Assembly (NCBI GenBank): GCA_032717465.1
Contig: CM064691.1
Location: forward strand, 1,386,815 to 1,450,814
Length of the DNA stretch: 64,000 nucleotides
From: Coenobita brevimanus
Taxonomy: Eukaryota > Arthropoda > Malacostraca > Decapoda > Coenobitidae
Direction: 5' to 3'
How positions within the stretch are numbered: the stretch's first letter is position 1; each line of letters opens with the position of its first letter. Below the pieces are notes generated by a model that saw nothing but the letters and a program-made list of their open reading frames with translations, did not search any database and was not told the origin of the DNA. Shown piece by piece: positions 1 through 56,635 of the stretch. The translations under genes were made by a program, and so were the position numbers.

Positions 1-1356
1 GAATTTTCATCTAACTTAGCATGGGTAGGTACAGCTTACAGCAACTTGGTGAAATTACAGGAGAGCATCTATGCATAGAAATTACAACTGCGTTTTTCCA
101 CAGTAAACTCAGATTAATTATCAAAGTGATAACTTAAGAATTTGCAGAAATGTGTAATTTTGAAGACATCAAGTATAAACCTTGGCAGTTTTATATGCAA
201 ACCATCACAGGTGGCCACTCACTTCAGACTTTCAGGTTGATTCGGCTTCAAAGTACCGTACTGTAGTCTGTCACTAATCTCATCTCTACTAACCTGTCCT
301 AATTTGACCTAACAACTAAACACAGATTAATCTAACCTGATTAAATTGGGTTAGATTATTTGGTATTATTTTGCAAGTTGCCAAGATGTGGTTCAGAGAT
401 ATTACCACCATACACATAGTATGATACCTGACTCAAAGGTAAGCATTCCACTGCAGCACGTCAGGTTAGGTTGGGTTAGGTTAGGTCCAGAAAAACGTAC
501 TGCACAACCTAGGGGGTGAATTGGCAACTTGTAAAAATTTACCAATTATTTATTAGGTTAGTAACTCAGTTCAGTATAATAATTGAATTACTTTGTTTAT
601 AAATTAAGCAAAGTAAGTGATTCAGCTTACCTTACTTTAACCTATCTAATGAATAAGTTAGAGACGAGCGAGTTTCAGATCCTAATTGACCCATCAGCCT
701 CCGTAGGACACCACCACTGACAACAAACCTAACTCGTGTTCTTTAGTAACTGTTTTTTCTGCAGGATTTAGGTGTCATAAATGAATTAAACAATTGGTAA
801 TGTACATTTTACTTTAAGCACCAGAATTGTTTTCTGTATTTTTCTGTGGTGGTAAAGAATTGTTTTCTGTTAACTTTTTTCCCCTTGTTATGATCATGTT
901 CCTTATGCCTCAGGGACATGTGTAATGGTGTACTTGTTGAAACCTACTGGTACTTGAGTCTTGGTTAAGTGAAAGTGCTAGGTTATGTTGTTAAATTGCT
1001 TGGCCTTGTTATATTGAATTGCTAGGTTATGTTAAATTGTTAGTTTAAATTTGGTGGAGTCAAAATGCAGGATAAGAAGAGGTACTAAAAGGTGGCTGGG
1101 ACGTATTCTGTAGTCAAGGATTCGCCATTACAATAAAAAAGTTGATGTAATGGAAAGAACATGGCAAAAAATAAAAGGGAAAGACATTTTATGTGAAACG
1201 TTCCTTTACCACCCAAAAAATAACCAGAAAAATGGATTATCAGGAAGAACAACAACTGATTTGGTAAGGTGCTTCTGCTGCCAAACGTGTGTGATTACCA
1301 TACAATCTGTTGTAATATAAATGTTATTTCCACAGAATCTGTGTGTCATAAATGAA
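1..1356. other. upstream noncoding DNA, no gene seen
   Basis: AT-rich sequence with no supported reading frame. A short degenerate run of GGTTA units (about 462..487, ggttaggttgggttaggtta) resembles the arthropod telomeric pentamer but is too short to mean more than an interstitial repeat. Confidence 0.5.
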
Positions 1357-2765
1357 TTATCTATCTATCTACCTATTGCCAGACGCCTCAGTCCCATTTG
1401 GGGTGGCCACAAACAAATCGCCTCCACGTCACCCTGTCCCCTGCCATTTCATTGCCCTGCTCCCAACTCACACCCCCCTCTCTCATATACCTCTCCACCT
1501 CATCCCTCCATCTCATCCTCAGCCTCCCCCTCCCTCTTCCCCCCTCCACCTCACTCACATACACTCTCTTTGTCAGTCTTTCACCCTCCATCCTCTCCAC
1601 ATGGCCAAACCACCTCAGTGTGTTCCTCATAACACTTCCTATCACATCCACACCACAATGCTCCTTTACATCCTCATTCGTCAGCCTGTCTCTCCATGTG
1701 ACTCCACAGGCTCCTCTTAAATAACTCATTTCCACTGCTCTCACTCTTGCCTTGTGTCCTTCCAACAACGTCCAAGCTTCACTTCCATACGTTAGAGTTG
1801 GTATCACAATACTGTCATGTAGTAACTTTTTCACTTCCATGGTCACTTCCCTGTTTCTTATTACTGCTTTCAAAGAACCAGCAACCTTTCTTCCCTGCTG
1901 TACCCTTTCAAGCACTTCACCCTCCAAACCTCCATCCTTACTCATCACACTACCCAAGTACAGGTACTTAAACATACTCACATTTTCCAATTCCTCACCA
2001 TCCAACCTCGCTGTACATTCATTGACTTCACCTCTCTCAAAGACCATCACTTTACTCTTCCCTACATTCACCTTTAGATTCCATTTCTTACACACTCTCC
2101 CAAACTCATCCACCAAGCCTTGCAGCTCCCCTTCGTCTTCACTCAACAACACAGTATCATCTGCAAACAGCAGTACAGGGAGTTTCCAGACACTATCCTC
2201 TCTCACCAGGGCCACTCCAACATCCACTACCCGACCTTGTACCTCTTTCATTACCCCATCCATGTACAGATTGAACAACCATGGAGACATGACATCCCTG
2301 TTTCAAAGCAACCTTCAAAGAGAAAAATTCACTTAGTTCACCATCCACATGCACTGCAGCCTTAGCACCATCATACATACTCTTCACAGCATTCAACAAC
2401 TTCCCATCTACTCCATATATTCTTAATACTTTCCACAATCCTTGTCTATCCACCCTGTCATATGCTTTCTCCAAACCCATGAAAGCTGCATACAACTTCT
2501 TTCCCTTCTTTAGAAACTTTTCCACTAAAGATCTAAGAATGAATATCTGATCTACACAACCTCTTCCCTTCCCAAGGCCTCCCTGTTCTTCTCCAACTAA
2601 TTCCTCTGTTCTTTCTCTACTCTGTCAATAAGTATCCTACCATACACTTTTCCTATTATACTAAGAAGACAAATGCCCCTATGGTTACCACACACTTCTT
2701 TTTCCCCTCATCCTTTGTACAAGGGAATAATTATACCTGACTTCCAATCCTCCAAATGAATTATA
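1357..2765 (-). mobile_element. RTE-like LINE, copy A, 5'-truncated and broken
   Basis: Reverse-transcriptase fragment read on the minus strand. The polymerase motif LLFADDTVLL, the upstream palm segment LYAAFMGLEKAYDRVDR, and the C-terminal LRWFGHVERMEGE block are visible. A frameshift near 2290 separates GLKQGC-like sequence from SPWLFNLYMDG, and another small insertion disrupts FKYLG. Upstream of about 2525 the fragment continues with stops. The 3' end (left side) is the family end, CGTCTGGCAATA in sense, followed by a (GATA)n tail. Same family as the copies at 16873, 25782, 36362, 38950, 41909 and 43100. The clade is inferred from style (no RNase H, microsatellite tail), not tested. Confidence 0.85.
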
Positions 2766-2769
2766 CTTT

Positions 2770-5582
2770 TATAAAAGATATCCCTGTTGTGAAATTGTCA
2801 TCATTTGTTAATGGGAGTTCTCCTGCCGTTTGTCCAACTCCATTATGACTAAGGTAAAGTGGTCTTCTGAGCTGAATGAAGTAAGCTAATGTGATAGCAG
2901 AGCCGATAAAATAAAAATTATGTTCTCATGGAGAAAAGTTTGAGTGCAAAAAGCAAACTATTACTACTAAATTATTTTGGCGTAATTTAGTTAAATTGAC
3001 GAGAAAGCATTGTAGAATTGTAAGAAATTTTATTTTCACAACAAAATAGATTATTGCAAATGTTTATTCACCAATTATGAGGAACATGGGAAAAAAGGGG
3101 CACACTCTGAAAAATACATGAGCAAAAGTGGTTGTAATCAGCATTAACAAGTGGCACCACCCCATACTGTTAGTGTGACTGGGTGATTTTTTGCCCTCCC
3201 CATGCAATTGGAAGTGCAGATGTGTAAAAAAAAACTGCATTGGAGGGTCAAAAAGTAACACATATGCCACTGCTTACACTAGTTTTGTATTGGTAAAGCT
3301 TGTGTTGAAGGAAGTTTAATTGTCATCATTTGCATATACAGTATATTAACATACAGAGAGTAAAAGTTAGTACAACATAATGTTCCTTTTAGTTTCTTAA
3401 CTGAGATTTGATCATGTTCACCAAAACCATGTTAATTATTTAATGTACTGTATTGAAAAACAGTTCTAAAAACCTGTGTCCTGCCAGGTTCATTGTTTTT
3501 CCTTTATTCAGTATCTCTCAGAATTACCTAAATTAGCTTCCCAACATACAAATGTTATAACTGCACTGTAGACACGCAAGCTTATTACACTCGACTAGAG
3601 TGACGTCACAGCCTCACGCCACAGTTGTTCCTGATCGTGATTTTGGAGACGAGGGAGAATCGTAGTTCCACCACTTGCACTGATGAAAAATATGCATAAA
3701 AAGGTGAAGTAACGTTTACAGTAATCCCCAGATTGTTAACTGATATGGAAGTCCGCAGATTCCATGATTGTGTGAAAGCAGAAATTAACATAATTTATTG
3801 TTTTCAGAAAAAAAGAAAAAAATGAAATATACATACTTGTGATATATAGTACTGTACTGTACATGGAAACCACATGTAAGCCCACAGCAGCATGTCTACA
3901 TAAGGCCTAAGTGCTCTGTGAGGTAATGAAGAGGGCACCTTCCAGTAGTGCCACACTTATACTGTAATGTGCCTTGTTATTCCAATACTCCTCAACACCT
4001 TCCCGTTCTCTGGAAAAAGAGTGGTGGACTGCAGGAGAAAGGTAGCTTTGGCATGAAGTTCATTGGGTTTATATCCAGGTGAACTTGGGGTTACAGAAAT
4101 AGTAGTAGTAGCCTTGCAGCTCAATTTGTCATTGTATCAATATTGTATCAATACTGTACTCTACTCAGTTGTACATTTATCCCCCCCCACCCCATTTTAA
4201 CTGCAGGTTTGGGTTATTTGCAGCTGGGTAAACCATATCAAAATAGAGTACCAGTAGTTTAAGGTGCAATTTGGAGTGATTTAACAAAACTTGCTCAGTC
4301 ATCTGAAGCTTCAAACAACACGTTAAACTCTACTCTTACCTAACCTTAAGTGTTACCTTAAGTTGACCTCGATTTTTTTCCTTTTGCAGCTTATTTCATG
4401 CAGCACAATGGGAGAATAAGATAATGCTATGATTCTTCATGACTTTCATAGCACCTTTCAGTGACTAGCTTCATATTCTAGTGTCAGTATATTGTTATAA
4501 CACTGCAAATGAGATTATGAAATGGCAGTTTTCGGCTAAGTTAGAGAAAAAGAGTAGGCTATACTGTAGTACGGTTAGCTTTTAATGTCTGGTGATGTTC
4601 TGGGGCACTGCTGTACAATTAGATTTAAAGCAATCAAATGTAGCCAGTTAAATTGTTGCTGTGGAGGATAGAAGTGTTTTCATTGTTTTCAGGTTTTTGC
4701 AGTTTGTGGAGTTATCTATTCCCTTACACCTCAGACAAGCAAGGATGACTGCTGTGTATTATTGTCACTAATTGCTATTATTTTTGTTATTATTATTAGT
4801 AAGTGTCTGGTAAACTACGGTATATTTATTTTTACTATTAGCAGCCAGTATTTATTAGTCTTACTTCATTGTGCCAGTACAGTACATTATTTATATTCTG
4901 TATACAGTATGTTGTTACAAGAAAGCTATACAACGGCACTGTACTAAAGTACCTTTCCATTATGTCTCCCAAACTGGGAAACCATATGCATAGTATCTTT
5001 TGGAAGTGTAAGAAATCACTACCATAGTTTGACAGTGCAGTACAGTATTCTCTTTATAATGAACCTACATGTACCATATTTCAGCTTTAAGAAAATCTTT
5101 GAGCCAACCAAATGACCTGCTTTTATACCAAAAAAGGTTGTGTATATGATGAATTCATCTGTCTGACTGACAGTGCCGTCAGTTTAATGATGATGGAAAT
5201 CATGACTGCCGGTTACTTGGTTAATTTCATTTTCTTGCTTTACCTTAATTTAATATTGATTTGAAATTTTTATTGATGTTTGTGTGTTTATTTTGTTGAG
5301 TAAGTTACTCATTAACACCTCAGTAAATCTGAACAATTGTACATGAAAAAAAAATAATAAGATACTTTGCAGGTAACAGTAATGTGTCAGACGTGAGAAG
5401 GCATGCTAATTAATAAACATTGGTTCTTTTTAAAATGACTATTGAACATCCAGTTTTTAATGAACTTGTAAATTTAACAGTGCACAGGTGTTCAGTTAGT
5501 TCCTTACATAGAGGGGTTGGTGTACAGTATGTAATGCAGTACAGTCTTTAATTTATGATACATTGGTTTTTCTTACCCCCAG
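2770..5582. other. TBL1 upstream intron/intergenic DNA, nothing recognised
   Basis: Apart from the CRE-like patch near 3600 I see no gene or classifiable repeat. Short reading frames are scattered and have no recognisable motifs. Words such as gtactgtac and tacagta are frequent, as elsewhere in the window. Confidence 0.5.
3595..3670 (+). promoter_or_regulatory. CRE-like palindrome in a relatively GC-rich patch
   Basis: TGACGTCA (3601..3608) is a perfect cAMP-response-element palindrome inside a short patch with several CpGs, standing out from AT-rich surroundings, about 2 kb upstream of the TBL1 coding start. Because the first coding exon needs an upstream noncoding exon, this is one candidate for promoter/first-exon sequence. 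There is no TATA box or transcript evidence, and an 8-mer can occur by chance. Confidence 0.2.
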
Positions 5583-5589
5583 CACCACC

Positions 5590-49696
<44,107 letters not shown>

Positions 49697-51900
49697 CCCA
49701 TCACACTCCTCTCACACACACTTCTGTATCATGATTCTGCTTTCTCCATTTTCATACATCATCACTTTTTCATAAATTTTTTAGTACTTGATTCCTTCTC
49801 TCCATTTCAGCAGTATGCTTCGACTTTCAACCTTTTCATAAATCATCAATTTTTCAGTAAATTTTTTTAGGATTTTTATTTCATCTCTCCACACGGCTCT
49901 GTAGTTCAAACCAGTTTTGCCACGAGTTCCACCCTACATTTTTTACCAAGATAATTATCTGTACATTACTGAAACCACTTCAGTTTGGTTCTTAGCTAGA
50001 CACGGCTGTGCTATTCTTATTAGTTATTTCATCTCCTTTAATTATTTCATTCTTCCCTCCTCACCTGTACACAACAGGATGCCACAAAGAAAACACTGTG
50101 CAAGGTGTATAGAATCCTACCTTGATTTTTTTTTCTTTTTTTCTTCATGTTGACAGTGTGATGACTTAATGCACTTGTTACTGAAAGACAAGGAATCTTC
50201 AGGCATTGTTTTTGTTGTGAAAAGACAGTGTTCTGATATCAGTGGATAATTATTGCATACTGAACACTAATAATTACACTAATAATTAGTGTGATGTGCA
50301 TTAAGTAATGTGAAGTTGAAAAATATTAACATGAAAGTGATTTAAAAGTGTGAACAATAATTTATAATGTGCAGAAAATATATTCAACCCCAAAGACTTT
50401 GAGCCTTTGGCTCTTTTCTTTTACTGCATTAAAAAATTAAAATGGACAATTACAGTGAAGAGGACAAGATGAAGTACAATTAGGAGTAAAAAACTACAGG
50501 AACTAATAAGAAAAACAGCTTAGAAGTTAGATAATTTTTGGTACCGGTATTATTTTTACGTCTGTGAAAGCAGTTGTTTGTGGACCATCATGATCAAAAG
50601 TTTATCACTTTCTGCTGGTTGTGGTTATGAAAGGTGTTGGAGAATATTTTTATGTGATTAAAATCAGGCATATAAAAGAATGTGAGAAGAAAGGATACCC
50701 TCAGACATTCAGGTACGAATGAAAAATTGTTACACAAAATGCTTGTATTTATAGCTGCTGGAAGCATTCAGCAAAAGAGCATGAGAAGGAAGGATACCAG
50801 TGCTTTCTGATGTTTGAGAAGGAATGAGGTGTACAGAACACAGGATGCAATGCTGGCAGGGAATTTTGGTAAACTTTTGCTTGTGATTGTACTTGGAGTA
50901 TCTTTGGGAATCACTGTGTCTCTTCTCACTGATCTGAACGCTTGAACAGTACAGTATTGGTTTTAGTCTTGTTTTGCCCTGACAAATTATGTGAATGCAA
51001 TTATGATTCTCAATAAATTTATTTTTGAGTTATCATTAAGTCATATACTGTATGCATATCTCATTTTATTTCTCGCATCACTTACCTTATTTTGCTGTGT
51101 GGAAGATGCTTTGGCCACTCCCCGCCCTCTTAAAAAATACTTTGAACCAAGTGTCTTTGAAGATGAAATCAATGTATTAACGTATGGATCAGCTTAGGCG
51201 CTATTCAAAACAGCCGTTTATTTTGATAGCTGGCTCACCATTTGCCAGTCAGTGTTGTGTATTGTTTTTTTCTTTTTTGTGTAACTGATACTGCTCATAT
51301 GCTGTATTGTAAAAAATACAGTGCACTTTAGTACTTAGTCATCAGTAAAAAAAAAATAATGTCAAGGGCTTATCCACATATCCCATGTAGTGTTTGTTAC
51401 TACTGGTGGTGCAACACTGGTGGTGTTCATGATTTACACATGCATAAAAGGTCTTATGATGTCAGTCAGTTTAATTTTCAGTTCATTTCTGCCCCCCTCC
51501 CCCCCCACCCCCCAAAAAATCTTTAAACGCTGATATATGCACTTATTTATTACTGTATTAGTGTAATTATACTCACGCCATCATACTAAAAAAATTAAAA
51601 AATGGACTGGTGAGAGATGTAAGCAAATCCCAGTAGGACTGGCATCTGTCAAGTATACATATAAAGCTGTTACAAGTTTTCGTTTTTATACGTCTTAATT
51701 TAAACTTGGTGCAATATTGACTCCAGATATTGAAAACTGTGCAATCTGATTATATCAAACAGCAGTTTGTTATGCTGGTCACAAGTATAAAGCTTTTTTC
51801 TCATGGACTGCCTTTTCAAAATCAAGGCGCATCTTCCATAATGCAGCATCTTCCACACTGCGAAATACGGTACTTCTCAGTGGTGATGCAAAGCAGCCAT
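49697..51900. other. TBL1 3' UTR and downstream DNA
   Basis: AT-rich, no recognised gene or classifiable repeat. Contains the candidate AATAAA at 51012. A short open frame at 50991..51197 has no recognisable motif. Confidence 0.5.
51012..51017 (+). promoter_or_regulatory. candidate TBL1 polyadenylation signal
   Basis: AATAAA 1.3 kb after the TBL1 stop, the first exact hexamer I noticed downstream. The stretch 49697..51011 is AT-rich, has no recognisable repeat and is a plausible 3' UTR. There is no transcript support and other sites further on are possible. Confidence 0.35.
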
Positions 51901-51902
51901 GT

Positions 51903-51960
51903 TTAACCCATTGGTCCCGGGGATGTCATTTTCATTTTAGTTATTCTTGCCATCGGATTG
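51903..51960 (+). repeat. possible truncated TTAA-element end
   Basis: ttaacccattggtcccgggg then atgtcattttc resembles the left ends of the TTAA elements at 16428 and 48112. No matching right end was found, so this is tentative. Confidence 0.3.
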
Positions 51961-53329
51961 TTTTATTTGGCATGGGGTAACCTTTTATAATCAGAGGAGT
52001 TGGATATGGCATTAATATAGCAAACCCTTTCAGCAGTGAGAGGTCATTCTTCAGTTGAATAAATTTTTTGAAAGCAGCAAGAATATACTAAGAAGAACAT
52101 CACCCTGGTTCAAAAGATTAAGAGTGTTGCATTATTCATCTCAATCAGGCACAAATACAGAGAATGTGTTATAAGGAGGGTAAAATCAGGTGTGATGAGG
52201 AAAGCAAAATGTGATAAGGGACGTATAGTGTTGTAAGAAAAGTGAAGTGTAATAAGGAAGGTAAACTCTTAATGATATGATGTAGAACTAAAGGAATGGC
52301 CAAGAAGGCAGATTAAAGGTCTGGGAGTTGATTGAAAAATAATAAAAAGTAATTGGTCCCATGAACAGATAGGCAGAAAGCATTTGAACGTTGCTTTTTC
52401 AGGTTTTAAAAAATCATTCACTTCCCAGAAGGCAAAGGTCACACAGCTCTAGCATGCCTGGAATGTCACTTTTGAATTGTATTCTGGTAAGCTTTGGAGG
52501 CTATGGCACCTCTTCCTTAGCAGTTTATTTTGAATACTACATGATTGTTGTAACTGTATCATGGTAATACCAACATAGTTGGCACAAATAACATCTAAGA
52601 GAATATTGATGAATGTTATACCAGCAGGAAAGTCAGACAGAGTCTGAGTTGAAGCTGAAGCTCCTCCTTTAACATCTTATTACATGTCTTAGATTTCTTA
52701 TTTGCCAACAGAGTCTGGCAACAGTTGGGAAGTAATACAGCTGGTTCTAGCACTTGGTGTAGCTGTCTGTCCATAGAAAACATGATCTGTACTGTGGCCA
52801 ACACAGATATGGATATTTCTTAAGAAAAAGATGGCATCATTTTTACATGTGTATGTGCAAATACAGTATACAGAAATATGTTGGTGAGGAAGAGGTGCTG
52901 GGGAACTCCTTAACCAATGAGAATCCAGGCCTGTATGTTGTTAAAACACTGGTAAGGAAGGGCATTATTCAAACCTGTATGTTGTGCCAGATTCATGGCA
53001 GCACTGAACTGCAGAATGATGGATTATGTAAAGAAAACAGCACCAGCAGCTCTCTAGGCCACCACTAGTTTTTTGCCTAATGGCTATGTGCTTAAAATTT
53101 ACACTTGTTGCCTGGGAGCATCATATTATTTATATAATTTTTCTTCTTACTGCATCCAGATGATTTTATTCACCTGGGGGGGTTAGATATAACCTTAAAT
53201 AATTTCCTACACTATTACTGATCTTTCTTAAGTTGATAAAATCGCCTGAAGATAGCAAGAATAAAATAAGAAAGTACATCTTTGAAGAGGTGACTCAAGC
53301 ACAGGCAAGATCAGACTGTCATTAATGGT

Positions 53330-53530
53330 TACGCACCTCTGGTGGCTTAGTGGTCAAAACACCACACCTAATGACAACTTTTCATAAGTTTGATCTGCAG
53401 GAGTTGACTAGAGACTTTTCAGTCATGTAATTCCACCAAGGAAAGTGGGATGGTCAAGTACCATAAATGCAATGGACCACAGTAGTTTAGCCTGGGGCCA
53501 TACACCTCAAAGGGGGCAGAATGGGATTGG
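53330..53530 (+). mobile_element. diverged tRNA-like SINE, copy T8
   Basis: Box A-like TGGCTTAGTGG (53342 region) and box B-like agtttgatctg, then tcatgtaattccaccaagga and a cacctc-type end. Related to but older than copies T1-T7. Confidence 0.55.
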
Positions 53531-54309
53531 CTATTACCCTGTCTTACAGTTTTGGAATGCCAATAGTTAAATATACTTGATTACCTGACGTGCCACATTA
53601 CTGAGTACAGTCACCAATGATGTAGAAAAATTGGGCATGTTCTATCCTCATAAGGTGCTTCAGATATTGCCATAAAAAACTGGGGGCTTCTTCATCATGT
53701 ATGTTTGGCCCCATTCAGCGTGGGTGACATCCTTTTCAGCATATTTTTGTCGCTACCAGCAGATTTTTATTGGCCTTAAGAAAGTTCTCTCATGTTTTAA
53801 GGTGTTTATTAAGACTGTATCTAACCCATCCAGTGTGAAAATCTACCTTAAGCATATTAATGTCATTAAGAGATTGCAGAAATAACATGAAAAAGATGTC
53901 CCTGGGCTCATCGGATTAATATGACCTTTCATCTCAGATGAGCCTCCTTGCCCTGTTGAATAAATGTGAAAGGAGGACTTTGTGTTTTGTAATGATTCAT
54001 GGGTTATATTTATATTTTAGTACTTTCTCTCCTCACCCCTTCAGCCTAATCATGTGTTTTTCTGTTTTACTAAGGCTTCAACCAGCTGAATATATTTGAG
54101 ATATCACTGACCTCTTTTGGTGAAGGGGTGATTGAAGGCTGTATCTATCCCCTCCAGCCTGAAAAGTCTCTTCTAAGCTAAATTAAATTATCAGTAAAAT
54201 ATATATATATATATATATTCACAGCTTAAAGGGATTCAAAGCAGTTAATCCTTTCAAGATCATGATGACTATTTTTTTACTATATGACTTTCTTGGAACA
54301 CGTGTTAGA

Positions 54310-55075
54310 TTCTTATTACATATGGGTATAAGACTTGGAGGTGATGTGAAGACTAAAGCTAAGAATTAAAGCAGTGAAGAGGGTATTGAAGAATGTATGC
54401 GGGATGTGGAGACTGGGTCAGAATTAATGTACAGAATGATCATTAAGAAGTTCATTAATGATTACAGGTCAGGGGTGCAGCACAGGCTGGCCAGGCCTTG
54501 TGTGCAATAGTCCAGCTTTGAGGAACGCTGCTTGTAAACAAAAGTGATTAGATGTGAAGCAACATTTGTTCTAAAATATCAGATATCTTGAAATACTGAA
54601 AGTGTCTGTCACTGGAGGGGTTCATAATATAATTTGCAAAAGATGAGGAGTAAGGAAGTTTGTGGACAGCGAGTAGAACAGTGTATGTAGATGGTAAGTG
54701 TTTAAGAGAGAATGGGCATAAATAGGGTGGTGATAAAGGGTGTATGTGTGTGACCTTGAAGAAGCATGATGGCCCATGGTGGAGGGAGTGAGAATGTGAG
54801 GTGGTTGATGAGGCATGGGAAGTGGCAGGAGATAGAGCTGGTTGGATGGACTATGTAAGGAAACATGACAAGGGTTTGGCACCCATTTTTTTGTAATATG
54901 ATAGTCTTTGGATTGACTCTGGTGGATATTATGTATGTGAGTGTGAGGTGGAGTCAGGATTCCAGAGGCTTGAATAGTGAGTGAATGAATGTGTGGCCTG
55001 TTTTGTTGGCATGATGATTCTCTCTCTTTCTCTCTCTCTGAGATTAAAAAGTTGAAATGTTAATGATGATGATGC
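54310..55075 (+). mobile_element. LINE-Q 3' fragment, second copy
   Basis: Broken frame with RIKAVKRVLKNVCGMWRLGQN, later gtgtatgtgtgtgacc and tttggcacccattttttt, then the tail gtgtggcctgttttgttggc and a GAT-rich end. Collinear with 32060..32765. Confidence 0.6.
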
Positions 55076-55245
55076 TGAGGGATGTTTATGGTGATGATCA
55101 GGGATGTTGATGATGTCAGTGATGATGATGAGGGATGTTCATGATGATGAGGGATGTTCATGATGATGATGAGGGATGTTAATGATGAGGGATGTTTATG
55201 GTGATGATGAGGGATACTGATGATGACTAGGGATGGTAATGTTGG
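55057..55245 (+). repeat. GAT/agggatgtt minisatellite
   Basis: Irregular units of gatgatgat joined to agggatgttcatg or agggatgtttatggt. Begins at the (GAT)n tail of the LINE-Q fragment. Confidence 0.85.
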
Positions 55246-56279
55246 TGACGAGTACGAGTATTTTCTTACATCTGCTATTTTCTTCCCATTGTCAAGATTT
55301 AACCATCTTGAGAGTGACTTTTCAAACCAGAGGATTTAGATATAAACGTAATATACTCTGTGAGGGGCTTTCCTAAACTGAGTAGAACTGTTAGGGAGTG
55401 GCAGGAATAAAAAGAAAAATGGCATCCACATTGTGAAGGAGTTAATGATTGACCTTGAATCCAGTGACTTGTTTTGCTGGTTTATTGTTACTGCCTCCAT
55501 GTTATTTAGGATGTAAGGGTTGGCCTGCACATGGGGTTTATGAAGGTTATATCTAATCCTTCCAGTTAAAAGTGGTTCCTGAGCTGAATAAACTTGTCTA
55601 GCGGTGGCGAGATATAAATAATACGTGCACATACTAAAGGGATTAAGAAAATAGAGAGCTGCGAGCTGACAGAAATATAAGTATTCACCAGGATATGGCT
55701 TGGATGGGCACTAACATTGGAAAGTATTGTACAGTATTGCCTCAGGCCCCTTCAGCCCAAGGATGTGTTTTTTTAATTTGACTCGTTATTGCTCGTTTTT
55801 ATTCATCTCTGTTTGGGTGGAGTTCGTTAACCCCACCTGCCTTAGTATCTCATTTGTATTTATTCTTGTTGGCATCAGATGATTTTATTCAGTGAAGTGG
55901 TTAATAAAGCTTTATCTAACCTTTCCAATGAGAAGAGTTTCCCAGGCTGCATAAAATACCTGGAAATAGAAGGATATATGAAATCATGGTGAAAAGGTTA
56001 AGGCTGTAGCTAACCACTCCACTCCAAAAGTTCTCTGGTGGCAGCAAGAATAAACCAAAATAAAACATCCTCAAACAGAAGGGGTTGGACAGAGGAGCTT
56101 AGACTTACGTTATCAGTACGTTTAATGTAATTTTTTCTTAGTTAGTTCATGTCCATGTTTTATCGGTAACCTCTCCACTGTCAGCTTATATTTGGTCAGA
56201 CTGTGTCCTGATAATTTATAATAATTGATTGTTGTAAATGTTGTGTAATGTGTATCGAAACTCTGTCATGACTGGGACA

Positions 56280-56600
56280 ACTGTTTGTATTTTATTCCAG
56301 GTAATATTAGATGAATTTATATATAAAAAAAAAAGTAAAGAGCCTGAGAGTGTTGATACTGTTACTATTAACCCTCTCTTGGTCAAGAAAACTCAGTATT
56401 TTATTCCAGCCAGTGTTAGTTATTTATTATTAGTATTATTTTTTTTTCAGTTGAGCGAGTCCTGAGCCTGAATGTATTGGTACTGTCACCATTAACTCAC
56501 TAATGGGCAGGACAACTCTTTAGTTTATTCCAGCTAATGGTACGTTAGTTTATTCAGTGGAGTGTTAGAGGAGCCTGAAGGTGTCAGGTTGCTATTTACT
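56280..56600 (+). repeat. three diverged tandem units, about 120 bp
   Basis: Units share tattttattccag, gagcctga(g/a)..gtgt and tactgt(t/c)ac(t/c)attaac. No coding meaning. Confidence 0.6.
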
Positions 56601-56635
56601 CTTGTCTGGGTATTTCCTGCACCACAACTTTGTAG

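Larger units (their letters stand above)
51960..56075 (+). repeat. cluster of about seven diverged copies of a short repeat
   Basis: Copies near 51960..52100, 53140..53290, 53745..53890, 54070..54200, 55480..55620, 55795..55985 and 56000..56075 share phrases such as atctaacccatccagtg, gctgaataaa, gcaagaataaa and, in the better ones, cagatgattttattca with an inverted tgaataaaatc. The inverted arms suggest a small MITE; unit length is about 130-150 bp. A further trace is near 15010. Confidence 0.6.

Noticed and set aside
460..487. Telomere sequence
   Set aside because: Only a few degenerate GGTTA units; too short and irregular.
1752..2336. 194-codon plus-strand frame
   Set aside because: Antisense shadow of RTE-like copy A.
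5563..5589. Upstream in-frame ATG for TBL1 at 5563
   Set aside because: It lies in the polypyrimidine tract of a 3' splice site, and the family N-terminus begins at MSI.
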